From the NCBI RefSeq assembly GCF_003991195.1, contig NZ_RCWL01000001.1, positions 372,001-436,000 on the forward strand: 64,000 nt of DNA, in the 5' to 3' direction. The DNA is from Gynurincola endophyticus. GTDB taxonomy: Bacteria; Bacteroidota; Bacteroidia; Chitinophagales; Chitinophagaceae. Shown here in pieces: positions 8,635-18,956 of this stretch (position 1 is the stretch's first letter; each line of letters opens with the position of its first letter). The notes below the pieces were generated by a model that made no database searches, was not told where the DNA came from, and worked only from the letters and a program-made list of their open reading frames with translations. A program made the translations under genes and the position numbers.

Positions 8635-10440
8635 ATGCAGAACAAAAACAAGAAAATTTTCGACGTTAAACTCCTACAGCGCGTATTTAGTTACGCTGCT
8701 CCGTATAAACACCGTTTCTGGGGATCAGTGGTATTGGCGGTCTTGTTGGCCGTTGTGGCTCCCGTTCGCCCATACCTGATTCAGGAAACTATTAACAATT
8801 ACGTCGTACAGGGCGTAGAAGCCTCCGAAACAGGCACAAAAGACGCATTGATCTCTCTGATCGTCTGGATTACCATCATTCAAATCGGTATTCTGCTTTT
8901 AGAAAGTGCCATGCGCTTTTTCTTCTCTTTTATGACCAGCTGGCTCGGACAAACCGTTGTTCGTGACCTTCGCGTGAAAGTTTTTAATAAAGTACTCCAC
9001 CTTAACCTGAAGCAGTACGACCAGACCCCTATCGGAACACTCACTACACGAACAATTAATGATATTGAATCTATTAATGAAGTCTTCTCTGACGGTTTAA
9101 TTCCGATTATTGCCGATTTGCTGTCGATTATTGCAATTCTTGGATTTATGTTCTATTCAGACTGGCAACTAACACTGATCTGTCTGGCACCTTTCCCATT
9201 CCTGATTATTGCTACTTATTACTTTAAAGAGTCGGTGAATAAGTCGTTTATCAGAGTGAGAAATGCCATTGCGCAATTAAATGCTTATGTTCAGGAACAC
9301 ATTGCCGGAATGCCGATCGTGCAAGGATTTGCGATTGAAAAACAGGAGATGAATAAGTTCGTAAAGATTAATGAAGAACATCGCAATGCCAATATTAAGG
9401 CCATCTTTGCTTACTCGGTATTTTTTCCTGTGGTGGAAATTATTCTGGCCGTTTCTACCAGCTTGCTGGTATGGTGGGTTGCAAAAACAAACGTAGGATT
9501 GAACGCTGCCGACGCTAACCTGCTGATCGGTAAACTGATTTCGTTCTACCTCTGTCTGAATTTATTATTTAGACCATTACGCGTAATTGCAGATAAATTC
9601 AATGTACTTCAGATGGGAATGATCGCCAGCGAACGCGTATTCAAAGTGCTCGACAATCCTGATGTGACAAAAAACGAAGGAACTTTCCAACCAGCATCTA
9701 TTAAAGGTTCTATCGAATTCAAAAATGTGGATTTTGCTTATATAGAAGGCAGAAACGTACTGAAAAATATTAATTTTAAAGTTGAACAGGGCGAAACCGT
9801 AGCAATTGTCGGACATACAGGAAGCGGCAAAACTTCTATCATCTCGTTATTAAACAGACTTTATTCAATACAAAAAGGAGAAATTTTGATTGATGAAGTG
9901 AATATTGATGAATATGATATCGAAGTGCTGCGTAAAAATATTGGTGTGGTACTACAGGATGTATTTTTATTCTCCGGTTCCGTACATGATAATATTACTT
10001 TACGTAACCCGAATATTACAGAAGAACAGGTAAAAGATGCTGCTAAAATGATTGACCTGCACGAATTTATCGAACAACTGCCCGGCGGTTATCAGTTTGA
10101 TGTGCAGGAAAGAGGGGCTACTTTATCATTAGGACAAAGACAGTTGCTTTCATTTATCAGAGCACTTTTATTTAATCCGTCGGTTTTAATTTTAGATGAG
10201 GCTACATCATCCGTTGATACGGAAACGGAACAGTTGATCCAGCATGCTATCGATAAACTGATAGCCGGAAGAACCTCTATTATTATAGCCCATCGCTTGA
10301 GCACGATCAGAAAAGCAAATAAAATTATAGTGTTGGATAAAGGTGAAATTGTTGAAATGGGAAATCATGAACAACTGATGAATCGAAAAGGATATTATCA
10401 CAAACTTCATGAAATGCAATTCCAACAATTGTCACATTAA
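8635..10440 (+). CDS. MsbA-type ABC exporter (fused permease and ATPase)
   Basis: A 601-residue half-transporter. The N-terminal ABC membrane domain has about six helices (residues 20-330). The ATPase domain has Walker A GHTGSGKT (393-400), Q-loop LQDVF, signature LSLGQ, Walker B VLILDEATSSVD and switch His in IAHRLST. Such proteins work as dimers and export lipids, peptides or drugs. A role in lipid A-core flipping (MsbA) would fit the lpx genes elsewhere in the window but is not proven by sequence. Its promoter lies over the end of the preceding gene. Confidence 0.9.
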   Translation: MQNKNKKIFDVKLLQRVFSYAAPYKHRFWGSVVLAVLLAVVAPVRPYLIQETINNYVVQGVEASETGTKDALISLIVWITIIQIGILLLESAMRFFFSFMTSWLGQTVVRDLRVKVFNKVLHLNLKQYDQTPIGTLTTRTINDIESINEVFSDGLIPIIADLLSIIAILGFMFYSDWQLTLICLAPFPFLIIATYYFKESVNKSFIRVRNAIAQLNAYVQEHIAGMPIVQGFAIEKQEMNKFVKINEEHRNANIKAIFAYSVFFPVVEIILAVSTSLLVWWVAKTNVGLNAADANLLIGKLISFYLCLNLLFRPLRVIADKFNVLQMGMIASERVFKVLDNPDVTKNEGTFQPASIKGSIEFKNVDFAYIEGRNVLKNINFKVEQGETVAIVGHTGSGKTSIISLLNRLYSIQKGEILIDEVNIDEYDIEVLRKNIGVVLQDVFLFSGSVHDNITLRNPNITEEQVKDAAKMIDLHEFIEQLPGGYQFDVQERGATLSLGQRQLLSFIRALLFNPSVLILDEATSSVDTETEQLIQHAIDKLIAGRTSIIIAHRLSTIRKANKIIVLDKGEIVEMGNHEQLMNRKGYYHKLHEMQFQQLSH

Positions 10441-10490
10441 AAAAAGTTTGTAACTTATAGTAGTTTAAGGGGATAAAGTTTTGTGTGTTA

Positions 10491-10537
10491 AAAAAAACTT
10501 CATTTCTTCCTGTTTTACGAAACAGGAAGAAATGAAG
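10491..10537 (-). terminator. Long perfect hairpin with T-run in minus orientation
   Basis: A perfect 18-bp inverted repeat (10498-10515 with 10520-10537) has a 4-base loop. On the minus strand it is followed by seven T (10491-10497); on the plus strand no T-run follows. Both neighbouring genes are on the plus strand, so a minus-strand terminator here is unexpected. Confidence 0.55.
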
Positions 10538-10584
10538 CGGATAGGATAAGCTGCGTTTCTTAAAAAAGAAAGCAATAAACCCAA

Positions 10585-11979
10585 ATGATTCGCCCTCTAC
10601 TATTAAATATAATACTACTACTGTTACTTGCCGTGAATTTGCCAGCACAATCTGTGAAACTGGTATACAATTCTGATTACGCCACTATACAGTTTGTAAA
10701 AAAGTTGCTCGACCAGGGGCCTTCTACAGAAAAAGACAAGTATTTCGTTTTAAGGGGGTTAGACCTCCATACTATTCATTTCCTTGACTCATTACGACTT
10801 GACTACCTCAGTTATAATCTGCGCTATTACGACTATCCCGTAGGCCAGAAAATGCCGCTTTCTTTTTTTCGGTTAATGGAAAAGTATATACTCGACGAAA
10901 CACCGCAAATGAGTTACCGTACTTACGCCGAGGGTATTATTCCGGAAGAATATATCGCACAGTATGAGCGCATGCTGTATTTATTTAAGCCGATTTATCA
11001 GGAAATCGTAGAAAAGCCCTATGATAAACAGATAAAACTGGCTATGCAGCTCCTCAATACAATGATGGAGGATCTGGATGTAACGCAAAAGCTTCATACA
11101 ATCGCCGGTTTCTATGGTGTAAAAATGAAAGATTATGTAATTGCTATATATCCGGTTCTCGATAACCTGCTCACTACCGGAACTTCATTTCTGAACAGGG
11201 GGGAAGTTGCTTTACCGATTATTCATGTAGATCCGAGGCAGGCTATTTCTACACTTGTACATGAAATCAGTCACCTTTTTTATTCAGACATGAGCAGCAG
11301 GATGAAACGTGTAATTGATGCGACTGTTGTCAACTCACCATGGAATGGTTCCCGTTATGCAAACTGGTTAATGGATGAAGTGATCGCAACAGCGGTCGGA
11401 AATGGCTGGGCCTACCGTGAAATGTTTAACAGTGAAGAGTCTGGCAGCTGGTATTACAGAAATCATTATGTGAGTGAGGCTTCAAAAATCATTCACCCGC
11501 TGGTTAGTCAGTATATCAAAGCGGGCCGTTCAATTGATATTCAATTTATTAATAGCTACTTAGAAAAGCTCGACCGTAGCGTGAGACGTTGGATGCGGGA
11601 TTGGGATTTTTTGCTGCAGTACCGCGAGGTAAGAGTACCCAGCTACGAATACCTGACTATGGTAGATATGTATTATCCTTTTTATTATTATCGCAGGTAT
11701 CTGATAGACAATCGTTTAGACGAAATGCTACCTACAACTACCAAGATGTATATATTTTCAGACAACTATGAAGAAGAGTGGAAAGATGTACAGAAATACC
11801 TTGGCGAATTTGTGGATTCAATACCCGATTTTTCAAAACCATTTGTGAAAGAGTTGGTTTTTATTGATCGAAGTAAGATTATTCTGATACATGGAGATAA
11901 AGCGTTTGTTGAAGCTACCTTACAGGAGCATGCGTCGTGGTACCAGTATCAAAAGAGAAGAAGAAATGCGAAACGTTGA
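10585..11979 (+). CDS. Exported putative zinc metallopeptidase (HExxH)
   Basis: A 464-residue protein with a signal peptide ending near LPAQS. It carries H226-E-I-S-H230 inside a helix, the HExxH zinc motif, and a D264-E265 pair 35 residues later in a helix that could give the third zinc ligand, as in gluzincins. I cannot name the family. It would act in the periplasm or outside the cell. It ends with TGA, a rare stop in this window; the next in-frame stop is TAA at 12058 after 27 hydrophilic codons. Confidence 0.68.
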   Translation: MIRPLLLNIILLLLLAVNLPAQSVKLVYNSDYATIQFVKKLLDQGPSTEKDKYFVLRGLDLHTIHFLDSLRLDYLSYNLRYYDYPVGQKMPLSFFRLMEKYILDETPQMSYRTYAEGIIPEEYIAQYERMLYLFKPIYQEIVEKPYDKQIKLAMQLLNTMMEDLDVTQKLHTIAGFYGVKMKDYVIAIYPVLDNLLTTGTSFLNRGEVALPIIHVDPRQAISTLVHEISHLFYSDMSSRMKRVIDATVVNSPWNGSRYANWLMDEVIATAVGNGWAYREMFNSEESGSWYYRNHYVSEASKIIHPLVSQYIKAGRSIDIQFINSYLEKLDRSVRRWMRDWDFLLQYREVRVPSYEYLTMVDMYYPFYYYRRYLIDNRLDEMLPTTTKMYIFSDNYEEEWKDVQKYLGEFVDSIPDFSKPFVKELVFIDRSKIILIHGDKAFVEATLQEHASWYQYQKRRRNAKR

Positions 11980-12182
11980 TTTTCAACGAGTTGGCAAAAC
12001 CCCTATTCTAATAAGTTACAAAAAAATAAGCAAACTGCCAAAAAGGCTATAAACAACTAACATTCAATTGTTTTTCTTTGAAAAACAGGTATAAAACGTC
12101 TGAAATGTCAAAAAAGAGTCTAAATCTTATATATAATTAATAAATACTTTGCTTTCGCCTTCGTTTTTGAAGTTCTGCTCCT

Positions 12183-12207
12183 TATCTTTGCGCCAAATTT
12201 CAGGGAA
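12183..12207 (+). promoter_or_regulatory. ATP synthase operon promoter and ribosome binding site
   Basis: A -7 box TATCTTTG lies at 12183-12190. A purine-rich AGGGAAG (12202-12208) stands just before the atpB ATG at 12210 and could serve as a moderate Shine-Dalgarno. The 230-base region between the metallopeptidase and atpB holds nothing else that I can support. Confidence 0.5.
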
Positions 12208-12209
12208 GT

Positions 12210-13313
12210 ATGATCTTTAATCGTGTCAAATGCTTGTCAGTAGCGGTTTTTAGCCTTCTATTGATGCTTTTTTCGAATGTAGCATTCGCAAATGATGAAC
12301 ATGCAGGCGAAGAAAAACCTAAAGTCTTCGATGCAAACAAGGTAATATTCGGTCACGTATTGGATGCACACGAATTCCACTTTTTCGATTACACCGATAG
12401 TGAGGGTCATTTACACCCTGTAACCATTCCTTTGCCCGTTATATTATATTCTAAAGAACGTGGCTGGGATGTTTTCATGTCTTCTAAACTGGAGCATGGT
12501 CATGCTGTTTACAACGGGTATAAAATTGACGATGAGAAAATTTATGCGGTAAATGAAGCAGGTGCAATTGATGAGTCGGTAAAAGTGTATGATTTGTCTA
12601 TTACGCGTAATGTTGCTCAGATGTTATTGGCAATTATTGTATTGGTAAGTATTTTAATCAGTGCTGCCAATAAGTACAAAAAAGGAATAGGAAGAACAAC
12701 TGCACCGAAAGGCTTCCAGAATGCATTGGAAACAGTGATTCTGTTTATCAGAGATGAGGTAGCTAAGCCTAACCTGGGGTCAAAATACGAACGTTACTTA
12801 CCGTTCTTATTATCAGTTTTCTTCTTTATATTAATAAACAACATCTTTGGGATGATTCCCGGGGCTGCCAACGTATCCGGTAATATCGTGTTTACGGCAG
12901 TGTTAGGTATTATTTCAATGCTGGTGATCAACTTTAGTGGTAATAAGCATTATTGGGGCCACATCTTTAACCCTCCTGTTCCGGGTGGTGTAAAGGCGAT
13001 TTTAGTGCCGGTAGAGATTTTGAGTATTTTCACTAAGCCGTTCTCGTTAATTGTGCGTTTGTTTGCAAACATTTTAGCGGGTCACATTATCATTATTTGT
13101 TTGATCTCTTTAATTTTCATCTTTGGTAATTTCGGTTCAGCTGCGGGTTTCGGATTTGCGCCTGTTTCAATTGCGTTCACCATCTTCATCTACATGATTG
13201 AAATATTGGTAGCGTTTATTCAGGCTTATATCTTTACCAACCTGACGGCTGTATTCCTGGGTGGAGCTATTGAAGAACATCATCATCATGAAGATGAGCA
13301 TGCTCATCATTAA
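12210..13313 (+). CDS. atpB: ATP synthase F0 subunit a
   Basis: A 367-residue inner-membrane subunit that forms the proton half-channels against the c-ring. It has an N-terminal signal-like segment (1-28) and a soluble extension to about residue 130, as usual in Bacteroidota. About five to six membrane helices follow. The essential arginine is R283 in VRLFANILAGH. The last 13 residues are His/Glu/Asp-rich, which is unusual and could bind metal. First gene of atpBEFHA. Confidence 0.95.
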   Translation: MIFNRVKCLSVAVFSLLLMLFSNVAFANDEHAGEEKPKVFDANKVIFGHVLDAHEFHFFDYTDSEGHLHPVTIPLPVILYSKERGWDVFMSSKLEHGHAVYNGYKIDDEKIYAVNEAGAIDESVKVYDLSITRNVAQMLLAIIVLVSILISAANKYKKGIGRTTAPKGFQNALETVILFIRDEVAKPNLGSKYERYLPFLLSVFFFILINNIFGMIPGAANVSGNIVFTAVLGIISMLVINFSGNKHYWGHIFNPPVPGGVKAILVPVEILSIFTKPFSLIVRLFANILAGHIIIICLISLIFIFGNFGSAAGFGFAPVSIAFTIFIYMIEILVAFIQAYIFTNLTAVFLGGAIEEHHHHEDEHAHH

Positions 13314-13613
<300 letters not shown>

Positions 13614-13622
13614 TCAAAACTT

Positions 13623-13661
13623 ATTTCTGCATCTAAAGCACAGGGCGGCGGATGCAGAAAT
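13623..13661 (+). other. Hairpin between atpE and atpF
   Basis: An 11-bp perfect stem (13623-13633 with 13651-13661) and a 17-base loop lie 10 bases after atpE. No T-run follows at once, so it is more likely an mRNA-stabilising or partial attenuation element than a full terminator. Confidence 0.5.
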
Positions 13662-13707
13662 TCTTTCAGAGAAAAAAGATTAAAGCTTATATAAAAGCCT
13701 ATTATAT

Positions 13708-14202
13708 ATGAAATTACTCACTCCGGATTTGGGATTATTTGTATGGATGCTGGTAGCATTCTCAGTTGTATTAGTGATTTTGGCAAAATTTGCTTGGAAA
13801 CCTATCGTAGGTGCGTTGAAAGAAAGAGAAACAGGTATTGCTGATTCTTTAGCCCAGGCTGAAAAAGTAAAAGCAGAAATGGCACAACTACAAAGTGACA
13901 ATGAAGCTTTATTACAAAAGGCACAGGAGGAAAGAGCGCAATTATTGAAAGAAGCGCGTGATGCAAGAGATAAAATGATCAATGAGGCGAAAGAACAGGC
14001 GAAAATTGAAGCGAATAAAATCATTGCTGAAGCACAGGCTGCCATTCAACACCAGAAAAATGCCGCTATGACTGATGTTAAAAATCAGGTTGGTAATCTG
14101 GTAATTGAAGTAGCTACTAAAGTTTTAGGACGTGAATTAACCAATGCCGGAGAGCAGGAGAGATTCATCCAGGACTTAACGAAAGATATTAAATTGAACT
14201 AA
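13708..14202 (+). CDS. atpF: ATP synthase F0 subunit b
   Basis: A 164-residue stator subunit. One membrane helix (about residues 9-28) is followed by a long charged, Ala/Glu/Lys-rich coiled coil that reaches F1 and binds the delta subunit. Length and architecture are normal. It lies between subunit c and delta in the usual order. Confidence 0.93.
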   Translation: MKLLTPDLGLFVWMLVAFSVVLVILAKFAWKPIVGALKERETGIADSLAQAEKVKAEMAQLQSDNEALLQKAQEERAQLLKEARDARDKMINEAKEQAKIEANKIIAEAQAAIQHQKNAAMTDVKNQVGNLVIEVATKVLGRELTNAGEQERFIQDLTKDIKLN

Positions 14203-14254
14203 TCATTTACTGAACAACGGTAAATGTATTGTATATAAATAAGAAGATTGATTT

Positions 14255-14818
14255 ATGCCGAATCCACGTTTAGCAGGAAGATATGCAAAGAGTTTAATTG
14301 GTTTAGCGATTGAGAAAAACCAGTTAGAACAAGTGTATAATGACATGTTATTTTTGCAGGCTGCTACCAAACAGAGCCGTGAATTTGTAAGTCTGATTAA
14401 AAGCCCTGTTATTAAAGCTGATAAAAAGATTGCTATTCTCGATGCTGTTACTGCTGGAAGAGTGAGTGAGTTAACGACAGCTTTCAACCGTTTATTAATT
14501 AATAAAGGTAGAGAAGCCGGTTTACCGGAAATTATTACAGCATTTATTGAACAGTATAAAGCACACAAAGGTATTCATACAGTGAAATTAACCACTGCTA
14601 TGCCTGTGAGCCCGGCTGTACAATCTGCCATTATCGAAAAAGTGAAAAGCGAAACAGCTTTACAAAATGTAGAAATGGAAACAGCAGTAGATGCTTCATT
14701 AATTGGTGGATTTGTTCTGGAATTAGGAGATACATTGGTAGATGCCAGTGTTGCTTATGACCTGAAGAAAATCAAGAGCCAGTTCATGAAAAACGATTTT
14801 ATTTACAACATCCGATAA
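14255..14818 (+). CDS. atpH: ATP synthase F1 subunit delta
   Basis: A 187-residue OSCP/delta subunit that fixes the F1 head to the b-subunit stalk. The N-terminal six-helix domain begins with the typical pattern RLAGRYAKSLIGLAIE, and the C-terminal part has the conserved IGGFVLELGDTLVDASV segment. It stands 52 bases after atpF and 59 bases before atpA. Confidence 0.93.
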   Translation: MPNPRLAGRYAKSLIGLAIEKNQLEQVYNDMLFLQAATKQSREFVSLIKSPVIKADKKIAILDAVTAGRVSELTTAFNRLLINKGREAGLPEIITAFIEQYKAHKGIHTVKLTTAMPVSPAVQSAIIEKVKSETALQNVEMETAVDASLIGGFVLELGDTLVDASVAYDLKKIKSQFMKNDFIYNIR

Positions 14819-14877
14819 TTTATTGAGAAGGCAGCCCCTTCTTAGATATTCAAGAAAATCTTAAACAGTTATATTAT

Positions 14878-16455
14878 ATGGTAGAGATTAAACCAGATGA
14901 AATATCCGCGATATTGCGTCAGCAATTGAGCAACTTCAATGCAGCGGCTGATCTCGAAGAGGTGGGTACCGTATTGCAGGTGGGTGATGGTATTGCCCGT
15001 GTATACGGCTTAAACAATGTACGTTCAGGTGAACTGGTAGAGTTTGAAAATGGTGTACGTGCAATTGCCTTAAACCTTGAAGAAGATAACGTGGGTGTGG
15101 TATTGATGGGTGATAGCGGCAACATTAAAGAAGGCGGTAAAGTACGCCGTACCGGAAAAATCGCTTCTATCAACGTAGGTGAAGGTATGTTAGGTCGCGT
15201 AGTAAACACTTTAGGTGAAGCTATCGACGGTAAAGGACCTATCACTGGTGAGTTATACGAAATGCCACTGGAGCGTAAAGCACCGGGTGTTGTATTTCGT
15301 GAGCCTGTAAAAGAACCTCTACAAACTGGTATTAAAGCGATCGATGCTATGATTCCGGTAGGACGTGGACAACGTGAGTTAATCATCGGTGACCGTCAAA
15401 CTGGTAAAACAGCTATCGCTATTGATACTATTATCAATCAAAAAGAATTCTACGACGCTGGTAAACCAGTGTACTGTATATACGTAGCAATCGGGCAAAA
15501 AGCATCTACCATTGCCGGTGTGATGAAAACTTTAGAAGATAACGGTGCGATGGCTTATACAACTATCGTAGCGGCTTCAGCTTCTGAACCTGCCCCTCTT
15601 CAATTCTACGCTCCTTTCGCAGGTGCTGCAATTGGTGAGTTCTTCCGTGATACCGGACGCCCTGCTTTAATTGTTTATGATGATCTTTCTAAACAAGCAG
15701 TAGCTTACCGCGAAGTATCACTTTTATTACGTCGTCCTCCAGGCCGTGAGGCTTATCCTGGTGACGTATTCTACTTACACAGCCGTTTATTAGAGCGTGC
15801 TGCGAAAGTAATTAACGATGATAGTGTAGCTAAAAACATGAACGACCTTCCTGATTCTATCAAACATCTGGTTAAAGGTGGTGGTTCTTTAACTGCATTG
15901 CCGATCATCGAAACACAAGCTGGTGACGTATCTGCTTATATCCCAACCAACGTAATCTCTATTACCGACGGTCAGATTTTCCTTGAGTCTAACCTGTTCA
16001 ACAGTGGTATCCGCCCTGCGATCAACGTGGGTATCTCTGTAAGCCGCGTGGGTGGTTCAGCTCAGATTAAATCAATGAAAAAAGTAGCAGGTACTTTAAA
16101 ATTAGATCAGGCGCTTTACCGTGAAATGGAAGCCTTCTCTAAATTCGGTGGTGACTTAGATGCTGCTACTAAATTAGTATTGGATAAAGGTGCGCGTAAC
16201 GTGGAAATTTTAAAACAACCACAATACTCTCCATATTCAGTAGAAAAACAGGTAGCAATGGTTTACCTGGGTACACAGGGTTTACTTCGTGAGATTCCTG
16301 TTAAAAAAGTAAAAGAGTTCGAACAACACTTCTTACTTGAAATGGAAAACAAACACCCTGAAGTTCTTGCGGCTTTCAAAAAAGGTGATTTACCTGAAGA
16401 AGGTCTTAAAAAAATGACTGAGTTAGTGAAATCATTAGCTCCTCAGTATAAATAA
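14878..16455 (+). CDS. atpA: ATP synthase F1 subunit alpha
   Basis: A 525-residue non-catalytic nucleotide-binding subunit of F1. It has an N-terminal beta-barrel, a P-loop G171-D-R-Q-T-G-K177-T, the signature segment around residues 355-375 and a C-terminal helical domain. Length is typical. It is the last gene of this cluster: a strong hairpin follows within 25 bases and the next gene is on the other strand, so gamma (atpG), beta (atpD) and epsilon (atpC) must be encoded elsewhere. Confidence 0.96.
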   Translation: MVEIKPDEISAILRQQLSNFNAAADLEEVGTVLQVGDGIARVYGLNNVRSGELVEFENGVRAIALNLEEDNVGVVLMGDSGNIKEGGKVRRTGKIASINVGEGMLGRVVNTLGEAIDGKGPITGELYEMPLERKAPGVVFREPVKEPLQTGIKAIDAMIPVGRGQRELIIGDRQTGKTAIAIDTIINQKEFYDAGKPVYCIYVAIGQKASTIAGVMKTLEDNGAMAYTTIVAASASEPAPLQFYAPFAGAAIGEFFRDTGRPALIVYDDLSKQAVAYREVSLLLRRPPGREAYPGDVFYLHSRLLERAAKVINDDSVAKNMNDLPDSIKHLVKGGGSLTALPIIETQAGDVSAYIPTNVISITDGQIFLESNLFNSGIRPAINVGISVSRVGGSAQIKSMKKVAGTLKLDQALYREMEAFSKFGGDLDAATKLVLDKGARNVEILKQPQYSPYSVEKQVAMVYLGTQGLLREIPVKKVKEFEQHFLLEMENKHPEVLAAFKKGDLPEEGLKKMTELVKSLAPQYK

Positions 16456-16475
16456 TAATAGCTGTTTCAGATAAT

Positions 16476-16508
16476 AAAGCCCTCGCCAATTCAATTGGCG
16501 AGGGCTTT
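16476..16508 (+). terminator. Terminator after atpA
   Basis: A perfect 14-bp stem (16476-16489 with 16495-16508) has a 5-base loop and the downstream arm ends in TTT. It closes the atp operon. Confidence 0.82.
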
Positions 16509-16577
16509 ATGTGTCAGGAAAAAATTCAGTTCTACGTTATTACTCTTTTTTAGAAACCTACGCGATATGACGCAAAT

Positions 16578-16607
16578 AAAAATCCCCGATGTAAACATCA
16601 GGGATTT
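16578..16607 (-). terminator. Terminator of T9SS cargo gene (minus strand)
   Basis: Arms at 16580-16591 and 16596-16607 pair with one mismatch and a short loop. On the minus strand the stem runs into five T. It lies 28 bases after the stop of the 773-residue protein. Confidence 0.75.
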
Positions 16608-16634
16608 CATGATTAACAATGTTTGATACGATAT

Positions 16635-18956
16635 CTACTGTTTAATGAATTTTCTGGTTTGATAAACTCCGTTACCATTACTGATTTCCAAAACATACAT
16701 CCCACTTCGGATGGTAGCAGCCAGGTAAAGTGCTTTTTGTTGAAGCCCACTGCTGAAAACCACACGTTCCTGTTGCAAAATGTTACCTGTTAAATCTATT
16801 ACCCGCAATTGATAAACACCCGGCTGAGTGGCAGTATATTGATAGTTTAACTGGTTTTGTACCGGATTATTGATGATCTTAAAGTTCTCTTCTACCTGAT
16901 TCTGAACTCTGATAATTACACTATATTGGATTTCGCCATTCTGCTTAATTAGTTTCAAACGATAGTAACGGGTATTACCGGCAATGCTCGTGGCGTCATA
17001 ATATTGGTAGTTCGTAATGTTTTCACCTGCATTCTGTTGATGCACCGGATAAAATTCGTATCCGTTTCTACTCAACTCTAATTCATAAGAAGTGACTGCT
17101 TCCGGAGCACTTACCTTCCATTTTAAAAGATGTTTCTGTTGAGCAAAACTGTGTTGAAAATCGATATTTAAATCAGATAATACACCGTCTGTAAAGAAAC
17201 AGGTAGAGTTTTGATTTCCATCCCCCTCACCACTGTGAGAGTTGACGTGGATAATATCATTATTTACATCTAATAAGAATACTCTCGACTGATTACAGAT
17301 GATTTGTAAAGGTTGAACAACTACTCTGAATGATAAAACAGCTTTATAAGTTGATGTAGGACGAATAATGCCGGGAGCTTGTCCGGGACTATTAATCATC
17401 ATTCCGCCATTTACTGAAAATGGCATGCTTCCGCTAACATCGGCCACTATGATTCCGTTTAATCTGGTAGAACCGGCCACGTAATGTGTAAGAGAAGGAA
17501 CACTGTCATATACTTTTACACCTGCTGCATTAATATTACCGGTATTGATCACTTCAATGGTGTATTCAATCGTATCACCACCTTTAGGTACCCAGTCTCC
17601 TGATAAATTTCTCCATTTTTTATTGGCACTGATTACCGGCGTAATTACCGGGAAGTTGCAACTCGCAAAGTCTCCTGAATGGAAAATATTCGGATTAGAA
17701 GCAATAGGAGAAATATTGGTGGCTTCCATTGTTGCCAGATTAACTTTCATGATATTGTTATAACGTCCGCCGATATATACAGTTCCCTGATCATCGATTG
17801 CAATCGATTGGGATATACCGGTGGGCGAAGGAGTAACGGTACCTAAGAAAGTAGACAATCTGGTAGCGGTATTAATACGGTAAAGGCTATTTGAATTGGC
17901 AATCAGGTAAAGGTTTCCGGATCCGTCACCAAAGATATCCCCACCTACCTCATTCATAATATCTACATAATCCGGATTGATCGGGTCGTTGATCAGACTA
18001 CCTAAGTTATCAATTGTTAAAGCATCGGTAACCGGATCTTGTCTGAATCTGATGAGGCGTTCATTATCTGTTGTAAGTGCATATCCCCAGCCGTCGGAAG
18101 AAAAAGTCATTTTATTGATATTAATTCCGGGGTTTAAAGGAGTATTTCTGAAACAATATTGACGGGGTGTGGTGGCCTGCAAATCGATGTAACACAAGTC
18201 TGCATCATTGCTGTTATTTACAAAGTAAAGCCTTTGTTTTACACGGTCGATGGCTAAAGCAGCTGTATTGGAAAGTCCGGTATAGTTATTAATACGTGTA
18301 TTGGTACTTAACGCATTATAAACCGCAGTTCCAGGGTTGATTCTGGTACCGGCAGTTCCGTTGAGGGTATTTAGAATGCGGATTTGTCCCCATGATCCAC
18401 TGTTACTGGTAGATCCAACTGACTGATAAATAGTAGCACAATTGGCATCAGGAAGTATAGTGGTATATATAGTAGATGTATTTTCATTAAAACTGCTACC
18501 ATTATACATACCTTCTATATAAGCATGGTTGTTAATGTTTCCTGCATTGGCAGTAACTCTGACCTGATACTCCATGGTAATGCTAAACCCTGCAGGAATC
18601 AATCCGGACGCGAAACCATTCGGCTGTACTGAACGGCCGGCTCCGGCAAACGGATGGTTTCCGCTGATGTCTACTACAACATTGCCATTTAATCTTGTTG
18701 ATCCGGGAAGATAGGAAGTACCTGCGGGAATGAATCCAACCAGTGTGGCATTCTGGATATTGCTGGTACCCTGATTGGTTAAGGTAACAGTATACCTGAG
18801 CACATCTCCTTGCGAAGCTTCATCGCTGGAAGGAACAGATACATTGGCCACGTTAACTTCGAAAAGAAGCGACTGGCTCATGAGGTTGTGAGCAAGAACT
18901 ACTTGTATTATTGCAAGTAATACTACGGTTCTCAGCAAAATAATTACTGATTTCAT
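16635..18956 (-). CDS. T9SS-secreted protein with DUF11 repeats and C-terminal sorting domain
   Basis: A 773-residue secreted protein. A signal peptide covers about residues 1-28. Two DUF11-like beta-sandwich repeats, each with a TxxLNG...DISG/DVSG pattern, lie near 30-140 and 445-550. Between them is a propeller-like part with repeated TVYIGG/LYLIAN-type strands. The last 80 residues (NPVQNQL...GMYVLEI...RKFIKQ) form a type A sorting domain for type IX secretion, so the protein should be exported and attached to the surface or released. The adhesive role usually assigned to DUF11 proteins is inference. Confidence 0.85.
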   Translation of the reverse strand: MKSVIILLRTVVLLAIIQVVLAHNLMSQSLLFEVNVANVSVPSSDEASQGDVLRYTVTLTNQGTSNIQNATLVGFIPAGTSYLPGSTRLNGNVVVDISGNHPFAGAGRSVQPNGFASGLIPAGFSITMEYQVRVTANAGNINNHAYIEGMYNGSSFNENTSTIYTTILPDANCATIYQSVGSTSNSGSWGQIRILNTLNGTAGTRINPGTAVYNALSTNTRINNYTGLSNTAALAIDRVKQRLYFVNNSNDADLCYIDLQATTPRQYCFRNTPLNPGININKMTFSSDGWGYALTTDNERLIRFRQDPVTDALTIDNLGSLINDPINPDYVDIMNEVGGDIFGDGSGNLYLIANSNSLYRINTATRLSTFLGTVTPSPTGISQSIAIDDQGTVYIGGRYNNIMKVNLATMEATNISPIASNPNIFHSGDFASCNFPVITPVISANKKWRNLSGDWVPKGGDTIEYTIEVINTGNINAAGVKVYDSVPSLTHYVAGSTRLNGIIVADVSGSMPFSVNGGMMINSPGQAPGIIRPTSTYKAVLSFRVVVQPLQIICNQSRVFLLDVNNDIIHVNSHSGEGDGNQNSTCFFTDGVLSDLNIDFQHSFAQQKHLLKWKVSAPEAVTSYELELSRNGYEFYPVHQQNAGENITNYQYYDATSIAGNTRYYRLKLIKQNGEIQYSVIIRVQNQVEENFKIINNPVQNQLNYQYTATQPGVYQLRVIDLTGNILQQERVVFSSGLQQKALYLAATIRSGMYVLEISNGNGVYQTRKFIKQ

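Noticed and set aside
14919-15386. Long open frame opposite atpA
   Set aside because: It is a shadow of the strongly biased atpA codon use; no start context and Pro/Ser-rich translation.
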